From: Globodera rostochiensis
Lineage: Eukaryota; Nematoda; Chromadorea; Rhabditida; Heteroderidae
Direction of reading: 5' to 3'
Length of the DNA stretch: 64,000 nt
Assembly: GCA_018350325.1 (NCBI GenBank)
Contig: JAEVLN010000004.1
Coordinates: 1,798,001 to 1,862,000 of the forward strand
The notes under the pieces were generated by a model. That model ran no database searches and had not been told where the DNA came from. It was given only the letters and a program-made list of their open reading frames with translations. Positions 32,761 through 42,654 of the stretch are shown here, in pieces; position 1 is the first letter of the stretch, and each line of letters opens with the position of its first letter. The position numbers and the translations under genes were made by a program.

Positions 32761-35171
32761 CTTTGACAAAGTGTTTGCCATCGTTAATCGGGAATGGGCC
32801 ATTTACCCGTCTCCATTCAGTACACAAAATGATGAATTTTTAATTTTAAAATTCGTTTTCGTTCTCGATCAATTTGGAGTCAATCACATTTTCGCCTCAT
32901 ATCTGATCGGAACGGATGATGGATGGGCTCATGCGCAGCGTGTACACTATAGGGATGTAACCGGATGCCAAAAAAAGTCCGGAATTCGGAAAGCTGAATC
33001 CGGTTACAGATGATAGATGATCATGATGATCAGTTGGGATAGCATTTTACGGACTTTTAATTAATATTTTAAAAATTTAATTTGTTGCAAAATTTAATTA
33101 TTTATAGTCACGCCAAGCCCCCCAACTAATCACATAAACATTTCTGTTGACATTTAAATATATTGTATTTATTAAAAACCATTTTCGTGGTATTTTTTTA
33201 ATTTGTTTTATTTAAACGGAAATAAAATTATGCTTTACATATTTCGCAAAGAAATTGGACAATTTTTCTATGGGAAACGGAAGATTTATTATGCGATCAA
33301 AAAACTTTTTCAACAGCTGCCGAGAATCGTCCGTCCAGCAAGGAAGCATTTGAATTTACCAAAGGTCACCACATTCGTCCTTTATTGAACGTCAGCTGTC
33401 GCGAGCAGAGGCGAGAGGCTTAAATTTTGATCACAAATTTTGTGTTGCCAGGCTTTATTTTTATCACTTTTTTGTTTTGAATGCGTGGAATCAACTCGAT
33501 TGGGGGGAGGCAACTGATTTAAATGGGCTTAGAAAGGAAATCCCTCGAGGGGCTGGCTGCTGGTACAATGTTTGCCGCACAAATTTTTGAATTGTTTACC
33601 TAATTTTATTCATTCAAGGATTAGACTATTTTTTGTGTGCGTTTAGCTTAGGCAATTTACTTTTTTAGTAAAAATTTTAATTACCACTTACCTAATTATG
33701 TCTTAATGAGGCTAAATTATAAGAAGATATAGCCAAATCTGTGCTAACTTGAAAGAAGCAAAATTCCAGACACAATTTCATCAAAGTTTTTACCAATATT
33801 TTTTTCGAAACAATTGGCGCCGGCGTACCCCAATTTGACTAATTAATGAATGTTTTAAGTCATTCATCCCCAACTTTTCTCAATTCCCGGTCCAATGCGG
33901 GGACGGGGCCAGCAACTCTCGAGCCAACAGCAGTCGAGAATCGTCCGTCCAGCAAAGAAGCATTTGAATTTATTCCCAAAGGTCACCACATTCGTCCTTT
34001 GGACGACAGCTGTGGCCGTCCGTCCGTCGTTCATTGATTACCCCCCCCCCCAGTGCCGTAGCCGGAGGGGGTGGGGAGCCCAGCGGGCCCGGGGCCGGCG
34101 GCCGGCTCACAACTGGCATTTTATTTGGACAGAGTGGCCAGTCCGCCGCAGCACAAACATCACCCACCCTCACCCTCTCCATCTAAATGACCCCTAAATA
34201 AAAATAGTTTCTCCTTATGCTCAAGCCTTATTTGCATAAAATTTACAAAATTTTATGTTAAAATAATTTTGTTATTTATGAAGGGACTTCAAATTTGTGC
34301 AACAAAAAAAAATTACAGCAAATTTTTTATTTTAATTGTTTTTCCAGTTTCACCGGCCAGCCGCTTTCGCTGACCAGCAGGTTGGCCACATAGGCAGTCT
34401 TCCCCTCCGCAGTCCTCAGTGCGACGTCTCTTACACACTTTGCAGGGGTGCATCCTCGGGGGCACCTCCTCTAAAGGAGATGCCTAATGCGCAACCACTG
34501 TTGGTGCCGGTCGGCGGCGATTTCGCGCAGGCGAACACGCCTGCGCGCGCGCAGGTAAGGTCTAATAGACCTATACCGCGCTCTCACACGCTTCCGGCGC
34601 CAATGCTGTAGGACACCGTTATAAAGCTCACGCAACATGGCAGGGAGAAGCTCTACAAAGCTTGCCATGTTGACTGTTGGGCCAGTGACCAATCCAGTCC
34701 GACAAAATGCCCCCTTAAACCAAAAGTGCCCACACTTTTTTCCCACGCTGTGCAAAATCAGCGAGGGAACAAAAGAAATCGCACAGTCTCTTTGACCCCC
34801 CCCCCCTCCCCCCGCTGTCCACTCAAATCATTATCACTAATTAAATTTGCGTGTCGCGTCTGCATTCTTTTCTCTTATCATCACTCTTTCGCTTTAGAGG
34901 TAAATATGTAAATATTTTTACAATTAAATAATATAACTGTAATTAATTTTACATTTTATATATTTGTACAATAAAATTCATTCATTCTGTTTAGATAGAT
35001 GAGAACAACGGAAGGAAAGGACAAACCAAAAAGTAATTTGAAATTTAATTAATTTTGCACAAATTTGAAGTCCTTTAAAATTGACATTTGTTCTAATTTA
35101 TTAGTAATTTTAATTTGATAATGTTTTTTAATCATATAACGTCTTTAAGCAAAACTTAATTATTTGTCGCA
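32761..35171. other. Intergenic after SLC13, contains small repeats
   Basis: 32951-33012 is a short TAGGGATGTAACCGGAT patch with an imperfect complementary end (GAATCCGGTTACA). 33312-33385 and 33928-34005 are two copies of the same 75-bp stretch (GAGAATCGTCCGTCCAGCAA ...). 34440-34680 is a G+C-rich stretch with several hairpins (separate entry). No protein gene is supported. Confidence 0.5.
34440..34680. other. Cluster of perfect hairpins, possible structured RNA or relic
   Basis: Stems seen: CTCCT/AGGAG (34466-34479, loop CTAA); CGCGCAGGCG/CGCCTGCGCG (34524-34547, loop AACA); AGGTC/GACCT (34558-34572, loop TAATA); CAACATGGCA/TGCCATGTTG (34633-34672) with a second stem AAGCT/AGCTT inside it. 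The stretch is also open on the minus strand with an Arg-rich and Cys-rich reading, so a decayed coding exon or transposon fragment is the main alternative. No known RNA family is recognised. Confidence 0.35.
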
Positions 35172-36270
35172 CAGTATGAATGAATGAAGCAGCCGTGCCC
35201 GTTTTGTGTTTTGCTTTTTTTGCTGATAAATTCGTGCTTACAAATTAGCACCTCAAAATCATATGATGGGTCGCCTGTTTTGCATTTTTTATTAGAAATT
35301 TTTGAATCAAAACAAATAATTTTAGGCCTTAAGAAATTTGAGAAAAAATTGATTTTACTGATGCTTTAACACCGGCAGAAGCTGAAGCCGGCACCAACAG
35401 CGCCAGCAGTAGGGACCACAATTTGAAAGCTTTTCGGACAAGTGAACGAAAATTTCTCAAAAGGACAATTAAGCAAAAAATTTATAAGGCAATTAGTCAG
35501 AGCCCTTTTGGCATTTTGTCTAAAAATTTCAGATGCTATCCGGGTTAGCCGTCTTCGCTGTGTCGGCCACCCTGACAATTGCTTACTTGGCCACTGTTGC
35601 GCCGTTGATTATCCCCATAGCCCGCTTTCCGGAATGGGCCGTGCAGACAGTAGGCAACGGCACAACGGATACGGTAGCTGAAGGAATTGGCCTCAGGCTA
35701 TTGGACGAGGTGCCACAAGCATTGTTTTGACTTTGACAAAGTGTTTGCCATCGTTAATCGGGAATGGGCCATTTACCCGTCTCCATTCAGTACACAAAAT
35801 GATGAATTTTTAATTTTAAAATTCGTTTTCGTTCTCGATCAATTTGGAGTCAATCACATTTTCGCCTCATATCTGATCGGAACGGATGATGGATGGGCTC
35901 ATGCGCAGCGTGTACACTATAGGGATGTAACCGGATGCCAAAAAAAGTCCGGAATTCGGAAAGCTGAATCCGGTTACAGATGATAGATGATCATGATGAT
36001 CAGTTGGGATAGCATTTTACGGACTTTTAATTAAAATTTAATTATTTATAGTCACGCCAAGCCCCCCAACTAATCACATAAACATTTCTGTTGTGTTGTA
36101 TTTATTAAACCATTTTCAGTTTTTAATTTGTTTTATATAAACGGAAATAAAATTATTTTGTACATATTTCGCAATATTTAAGAGATCAAAGAGATTGTAC
36201 TACAATTTTGCTAAGGATTGGAACGGAAAAAATATATTTATGCGATCAAAAAACATTTTTCATTTTTGTT
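35172..36270 (+). pseudogene. Collapsed partial duplicate of the SLC13 gene
   Basis: 35172-35410 matches SLC13 positions about 30523-30790 (intron 5 and the start of exon 6), and 35412-36270 matches about 32439-33325 (intron 10, exon 11 and the 3' flank). The roughly 1.65 kb between them is missing in the copy. Identity in the second part is very high; exon 11 is intact with three visible substitutions. The exon 6 acceptor has changed from TTTTAG to TTTTAC. The MITE-like patch in the 3' flank is copied too. With one and a fraction exons it cannot make a transporter. Confidence 0.9.
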
Positions 36271-36682
36271 GCCGAGCATTTTTTTAAACTAAAAAATTGG
36301 TCTAAAAATGGCGAACAGAATTTTGACGCAAAAATTAGATCACATTTTGTCGCCGTTTTGTTCTCTACAAAATACAGCAGAAACGTACGACGATCAGTTG
36401 CGACTCGGTCCATTCAAACTACACTTTTGAGAGCGAATGAAAGGGAATTTAAAGTGAAAATTTGAAAGCGCCCCGGGGGAGGCAACGAATTCTTCGCTTA
36501 GCCCCTCCAGCAACACAAATTGCATTCTTCCAATACTTCATGCCCCATTCCGCCGCCCTCCGGAGTGATCATCCGATTTCTGTTTCTTCCTTCCGATCGA
36601 TCGGACGGTTCCTTCCATTTGTGCAGAATGTGTGAAGTATACACTCGCTCGCGCAGCGAGTCGAATGTTCCGTACTTTCTTC
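36271..36682. other. Intergenic, no gene seen
   Basis: Unique sequence between the duplicate and the CT-rich repeats. Nothing codes convincingly. Confidence 0.4.
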
Positions 36683-36930
36683 TCTTCCCCTTCCTTTCCT
36701 CCTCATTCATCCTCTTCCTTTCCTCATTATTCATCCTCTTCCTTTCCTCATTATTCATCCCTCTTCCTTTCCTCATTATTCATCCTCTTCCTTTCCTCAT
36801 TATTCATCCTCTTCCTTTCTCATCATTCATCCTCTTCCTTTCCTCATCATTCATCCTCTTCCTCTTCCTTTCTCATCATTCATCCTCTTCCTTTCCTCAT
36901 TATTCATCCTTTTCCTTTCCTGCTGATCAT
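36683..36930. repeat. CT-rich tandem repeat (CCTCATTATTCATCCTCTT type)
   Basis: About ten copies of a 24-26-bp unit TTTCCTCATTATTCATCCTC plus TTCC with small changes. It stays open in more than one frame, which explains the long Ser/Phe/Pro frames through it. Confidence 0.92.
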
Positions 36931-37740
36931 CCCTTTCTCGTGTTTTGTTTTCTCTTTCATTCTTCCCACTTCCGTCTTCCGCCAGCCGATCCAGAGCCCG
37001 CCGCCATTCCCACGTCTTCTCCGTCTCATAAACTGCAAACCCCCCCCCCCAATTGCCCCCCCCCCTCCGCTACCCCTTCTCGTCGTCGTTTCGCTCCAAA
37101 AAGCACATTATCCCATCCCCTCCCGTCCACCGCTCCCCCCGCCCCCGCCCCCGCCCCCGCCCTCGCCCAACTTCTCTGGTGCGGCTGGCGATAGCGGTGA
37201 TGCTGGTGCTGGTGTTTGGTGCGTCGCGCTATCTCCCCGGGGCATCTTCCGCCGATCTTCCGCTTCCTCCTCATCCCATGCCCTCGAGCAGAGAGCATCG
37301 TCGGCGTCATCGATGATTATCCCCATCCCCGTCCATCCCCCCCCCATCCATATCCCTACATCGCCAAGTCTCCAAAACTTCGCCCTCCTCATCCCCATTA
37401 ATGCTGCTGCTGATGATGCTGATCCGTCCCATCCATTCATTTCCCGTCCCGTCTTGCCCTCGTGGCTTCTGTTGTTGGTTGTTGGACGGGACGACCTTCA
37501 ATCAGCCAACCAACCAACCAACTCTCGACATTCTTTTTGCACGGGAGGGTTTGTTTTGTTTTGTGTGCTGCTTGCGTCCTTCGCGTTTCGATTCTTTTTG
37601 TTCATTTTAATAATTTTTTGTTTTGTTTAAACCGAACATTCCTACGATTCGTTCATTTGATTTGGACGCTTTCTTTCTCCTCCTTCTCAATTTTCTTTCC
37701 TCTGCTTTTTTTCTTCATCCAAAAACGCGATTTCTAACGA
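36931..37740. other. Pyrimidine-rich DNA, no gene supported
   Basis: Long open frames (for example 36632-37630) are low-complexity Pro/Ser readings of C+T-rich DNA and open frames exist on both strands. Confidence 0.5.
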
Positions 37741-37749
37741 GTTCGATTC

Positions 37750-38520
37750 CTCCTGTCCGGAGCTGTTCAATTGGCCCGAAGCCGGAGCTGTTCAATTGGC
37801 CCGAAACCGGAGCTGTTCATTTGCCCCGGAGCCGGAGCTGTTTAATTGGCCCGGAGCCGAAGCTGTTCAATTGGCTCCGGAGTTAGCTTCGGAGCCGGAG
37901 TTTTCAATTGGCCCGAAGCCGGAGCTGTTCAATTGGCCCGGAGCCGAAGCTGTTCAATTGGCTCCGGAGTTAGCTTCGGAGCCGGAGCTTTCAATTGGCC
38001 CGAAGCCGGAGCTGTTCAATTGGCTCCGGAGTTAGCTTCGGAGCCGTAGCTTTCAATTGGCCCGAAGCCGGAGCTGTTCAATTGGCCCGGAGCCGTAGCT
38101 GTTCAATTGGCCCGGAGCCGGAGCTGTTCAATTGGCTCCGGAGTTAGCTTCGGAGCCGGAGCTGTTCAATTGGCCCGGAGCCGGAGCTGTTCAATTGGCT
38201 CCGGAGTTAGCTTCGGAGCCGGAGCTGTTCAATTGGCCCGGAGCCGGAGCTGTTCAATTGGCTCCGGAGTTAGCTTCGGAGCCGGAACTGTTCAATTGGC
38301 CCGGAGCCGGAGCTGTTCAATTGGCTCCGGAGTTAGCTTCGGAGCCGGAGCTGTTCAATTGGCCCGGAGCCGGAGCTGTTCAATTGGCTCCGGAGTTAGC
38401 TTCGGAGCCGGAACTGTTCAATTGGCCCGGAGCCGGAGCTGTTCAATTGGCTCCGGAGTTAGCTTCGGAGCCGGAGCTGTTCAATTGGCCCGGAGCCGGA
38501 GTTGTTCAATTAAGTTTCGG
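37750..38520. repeat. 63-bp minisatellite with an internal hairpin in each unit
   Basis: A basic word GGAGCTGTTCAATTGGCCC alternates with a longer segment GGCTCCGGAGTTAGCTTCGG. From about 38110 the unit is a regular 63 bp, repeated some 6-7 times; the left part is irregular. The segment GGCTCCGGAG-TTAG-CTTCGGAGCC folds into a 10-bp stem. Because 63 is a multiple of three, two frames stay open throughout. Confidence 0.95.
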
Positions 38521-38712
38521 CTTTGATTTTTTTCATCCTCCGCTTCTTCTTTTGAATCTGCCCAATAATAGTTGGTAGTTGATAAATCCATAAACTCCGT
38601 CCTCATCAGTTCATCTCCTCACTTTCCAAATTGACAAAAGTGCCTTTGTTGTTCGTTCCGTCGCCGCGCCGTGCCGTGCCACGCCTCGCGCTCGCGTTCG
38701 TGCTATTGTTTG

Positions 38713-40914
38713 ATGTTCGATTTCCTCCGTCCTGTGCACGATCACAGTCTGCGCATCATGATCCCGGAGCAGAAGAAGCAACACCACCACCTCCACAACC
38801 ATCTAACGCATCCGAACAACAACGGCCATTGGGTTGGTGGGCTTTTGAGATAAAATTGTGTGGGGATCCGTACCGGAATGCTTTTTAAAAAGATAAAAAA
38901 TTGAACAAAAATCGAATTTTTTCGATTGGTTAAAAGGATCAATCAAATAACAATTTTCTGTCTTTTTAAAAGGAATCGTTGTCAAATTCGCTTTGCTCAA
39001 TTTCATTCTCATTCGATATTAACGCCAAAAAGACCCCCCCCCCCCCACCGGTTTTGTTCATTTTGCGTCCATTTTTAATTTAAAAAGTTGACAGTCGCCG
39101 CCGGGCATACTTTTTGAAAACAATTTTTGGATAGAAAATTAAACCAAATTTCCAACAATTATTATATGTAACTGAGCCGTCTCATTCAAGCAAATAAAGA
39201 CAAATTAATGTAAGAAGTCATTTTTTTGTCAATGTCTTTACAAAAAATGATTTTACAGAGTTCATGCCATGAATCGGAAGATGAATTTGCTGCCATGTCG
39301 CCGACAGCTCGTCGGAACTACAAAGCGTACACGGTGATGCAGAAGTCCGGCTTCCAACACACGGAGTAAGCGCCATCTTTATTAAATGGGCTTCCCAATT
39401 TTAAGAAATTAGTGCATGCAATTGGTGTTAACCCCGCGAGCCCCAACAGTTCCATCCCCGAGCCCGAACCCCGACAATATTGGATCATTCCCCGACTCCC
39501 GACAGTTCAACCCCCCGCCCCCGACTCCGTCCCCGACTATTTGTTTACCCCCCCCCCCGACCCTGAACCCCGACCTTTCAACCCCGAGAATGCCGTCCCC
39601 GACTTTTCCGCCTTCGAACGTCGGGGTACCAACCCTAATATGTAATGGGTTAGAAAAGTTTTACGAAATTATAAATTAATTAATTTTATTTTTTTGAACT
39701 TGTTGGCACAGATACGTCCAAATTCTGGCCAATCTGTGCAAGGCCGAGCTGTGCATTTCCCTGCTCTTCCTGATCCATGGCCTTTCATGTCCGGGCTTTG
39801 CCGAAGAACGGTCGTACCAGAGCACATGTCACATTAATGTGCTGTCCGCCTTGGTCGGCATTTTCACCGGCGGTCTAGGCCTTGGAGCAGTGCACAGGTC
39901 AGTTCAATTGTGCGTTCAATCAGAAGCCTGGACATTTCGAGACTTTTTTTGGTCTTTCGAGTTTCTCGGCAAAAATCGAGCATCAAAAAATCAAAAATTT
40001 CGACAAAATGTCGGCGGCACGGGCTCTATCAAAAGCGCATCTGTGCCAATTATTATTTAAAAGTTTAACTCCTCGAATTAACTGTTTTTGCAGATTCCGC
40101 TGGCGGACTATGCTTGTCATGTGGTTAATAATGTAAATTATAAAAAAAATATTTTATTAAATTATAAAAATATTTCAAATAAATATTCCATTCAGGTGCA
40201 TCATTTCCGCCGTCGCCAATTTGCTGGCGGTCAGTTTATAATGGATCACAAATTGTTATCAATATTCACCCCAATTATCAGGTGATCACCACCGGCATAT
40301 GGCTTGATCATCTTAGCAAATTGAAGTCCAGGACCGGCATTGTCAACGGACTGTCCGGCTTGATGTTGTTGGGTTCCGTGCTCGTCGGTTTGTTTATCAA
40401 AAAAGTTGCGCAATAAAAAGTTCCCAAATTTTCTCGTCTTTTTAGGCGTTTGCTTTATTCTGACCTCCGTCATCATCTGCCATTATTGGGCCTCCAACTC
40501 GGCCAAGTACCAGGCGGTCGGGAGAATGGCGGTAAATTTTTGAGAAGAAAAAAAATTAGGCTTAAATTGAGTCCCCCCATTTTTTTTTGTTGCTTCCAGA
40601 AACGCATGCGATCGCTGAGACGACGGACCAGCAAGCCCGGCAGCGGCACAGAACGCGTGGGTCGACCCGACGTTGCCAGCAACAGAATGGGCCATTACAG
40701 CGGAGGTCGGCACAGTGGCGGCGGCGCCGGCGGCGTCGGACAATGCTCCACGCATTACCAAATGGAATGCCAAAGTGGGGGTAGCGGGGGAGAGCAGCAA
40801 CACCACCACCACCACAACCAGCAGCAGCAGCAACAGCAGCAGTTGGCGACACCGCTGCCCCATGCATCGTCCCAACATTACCACCGAAGTCCGACACCGT
40901 ATGAGATTGTCTGA
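38713..40914 (+). CDS. Four-TM membrane protein of unrecognised family
   Basis: Eight exons: 38713-38832, 39259-39365, 39712-39897, 40094-40132, 40196-40229, 40282-40387, 40446-40531, 40600-40914; 330 residues from the first ATG (315 from the next in-frame ATG at 38758). The N-terminus is His-rich. Four hydrophobic segments follow: KAELCISLLFLIHGLSC, INVLSALVGIFTGGLGLG, a segment around VMWLIMCIISAVANLLAV, and LMLLGSVLVGVCFILTSVII. The first loop carries two cysteines (SC...TCH). A basic segment (KRMRSLRRR) and a Gly/His/Gln-rich tail end the protein. The overall shape is like CD20/sarcospan or MARVEL-type four-TM proteins, but I recognise no signature, so function is open. Intron 2 holds a MITE-like copy. 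Confidence 0.82.
39424..39637. mobile_element. hAT-like MITE-related element in intron of the four-TM gene
   Basis: Filled with CCCCGAC/CCCGAACCCCGAC words and ending GGGGTACCAACCCTA, the complement of the family end TAGGGTTGG. The left end is less clear and no target duplication was seen. Confidence 0.6.
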
Positions 40915-41443
40915 TCGACACCGTCTCCTGATCAGTCAAAGTGATCAGCAACGAGACAAAAAACACGATCAGCAAGCAGTTCACTCTAGCGTAGTCCCCT
41001 CGCTCGCGCGTGAATCGACAAAAAAACGGGTCAAAAATGTCACGAATGCATGTCCAAGCCTTCTGTAAAGCAACTATTTTTCATATGTTTTTTGATCTAT
41101 TAAACGGTTTCAATTCCAATCAAAATTTTCAACTATTTGAACGATTTATGCTTTAGGGTCAAGAATTTTATGATGCCAAAACAAATTGTGCTATTTTTAG
41201 GTAATGTTTACGCTTTATGCACCTTTTTGTATGATAATCAAAATAAATTGAATTCTCTCGCTGTCAGAAAAATTGCATCCATTTATTAATACGCCAAAAA
41301 CTTTGTTGCATAATGCTTTTATGTACAATTTCAATCGATTATTTACAAAACATGTTGTAAATGTCCGAAAAAATCTATTGGAACCGTTCAATTACTGCTC
41401 CCCGTGGCTGACTGAGCAGCAGCAGCAGCAGCTAACTGTCTAA
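40915..41443. other. Space between convergent genes
   Basis: Holds the 3' ends of the four-TM gene (ATTAAA near 41099) and of the saposin-like gene. No other feature is seen. Confidence 0.5.
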
Positions 41444-42654
41444 TCAGAACATGAAGTCCATCATCAACATGGCCTCGCTCTCCGACTCGTCTGCTGTTGT
41501 TGTTGTTGTTGTTGCTGACCAGCTTGAACTTGTGGCTGTCGTCGTGTTGCTGTCCGTACTGCTTGCGGTGGTCACGGCGGCCTCCAACATTCCAACGCCA
41601 TCCTCAGGCCCAAATGTGGCCAGTGGCGAGTGGTCCTTGTCGCACTCCTTCGTGACGAGCCAATTGTTAGTGCTTTAGGGTTTGAACCCCAGCCCCCGAA
41701 AATTGATCCCCCCCCCCCAATTCCGACTGAATTTATTCAAAAATTGCCCGTTTTTGGCAAAAATTCTGTTTTCAGTGTGACGGGCAAGGCCCATGAATTG
41801 TGCCGAGCTTACCTTAATGGTGGCACATATGCCGTACGGCTTGAAGGACACCGGCTCCGACGCGCGGTCCTCGTCCAGCACCTTCTCCATGTTTTCCCAT
41901 ATAAGGTCCACTTTGGGCAGCAAGGTGATCAGACAGTGGCGTCGGTACTTGATCGGATAAATGCAATTAATTTAATGGGATTTTGTGTTAAAACGGTTGG
42001 CCGACATTAGCGCCCTAAGGCAAAATCGACATTTGCTCTCAATGAATTGAAGCAATCTTTAAGCATAAATTAAGCATTTTAATATTTTATTTTTTTGTTT
42101 ACGAATTGGTTGGTTGGTTGGCTTCAATTGGCGCTTACCTCAAAGTATCGCTTGCACAAATGCTTCAATTTGTGCTTTAGCAGTCCTTAAAAATAAAAGG
42201 TAATGTTTTTAATAAAAAATATTAATTAAAAACACTATATAAATAAAATATTAAAATTTTGTTTAAACAAATTAAATTAAATTAAAAATATTACTCTTCG
42301 TCGTTTGGACACGGTAGTAAAGGAAGGCGTGGTACAACACTTTTTGACAATTCTCGCACATTTCCCCCTCGGAGAGAGCGGCCGTCAAATTTTCCTTTTG
42401 ATAATTTTAGGTAATATTTTAATTTGAAATTTAAAATAATTAAATTTATTTTTTAAATTTTCATAAAACATTTTAATTTTAAAAAATTACATTTTATAAT
42501 TAATCTTTTTAATTCAATATATTATTTATACAATACATAATGTATAAACACAAAAAATAAATTTGTTATAAAATTTGCAATTTTATATTTTAAAAGTTAC
42601 CATCAATGCAAGTGCAAGTGCAGTGTAAACAATTAGGGCGGGAAGGGTTCGCAT
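41444..42654 (-). CDS. Secreted saposin-like (SapB) protein with Thr/Ser-rich acidic tail
   Basis: Five exons: 42654-42601, 42394-42295, 42185-42139, 41947-41813, 41647-41444; 179 residues. The first exon encodes a signal peptide (MRTLPALIVYTALALALM). The mature part has the six-Cys saposin B pattern: CENC at the start, LCKRYFE then RRHC in the middle, and ICATIKEC at the end (two cysteines six apart). Saposin-like proteins bind or perturb lipids and in nematodes include the caenopores. The tail after the domain is unusual: SSTDSNTTTATSSS and an acidic end DESESEAM. The last splice is set by the cysteine spacing; an AG a little upstream would break the frame. A TAGGGTTTGAACCCC patch (from 41676) in the last intron resembles the MITE end. 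Confidence 0.85.

Noticed and set aside
34336..34611. Plus-strand exon candidate bounded by TTTCCAG and CAGGTAAGG
   Set aside because: Splice-like ends but no partner exons and no family resemblance; recorded instead as a hairpin cluster of unknown nature.
35533..35730. Independent small gene identical to the SLC13 C-terminus
   Set aside because: It is exon 11 within a collapsed duplicate, without the rest of the transporter.
36520..37630. Long Pro/Ser/Phe open frames in several frames
   Set aside because: They follow C+T-rich simple sequence, overlap on both strands and have no splice or domain support.
37796..38578. Two 139-148-codon frames of repeated ARSRSCSIGSG or PELASEPELFNWP type
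   Set aside because: Product of a 63-bp minisatellite that stays open by arithmetic; kept only as a repeat.
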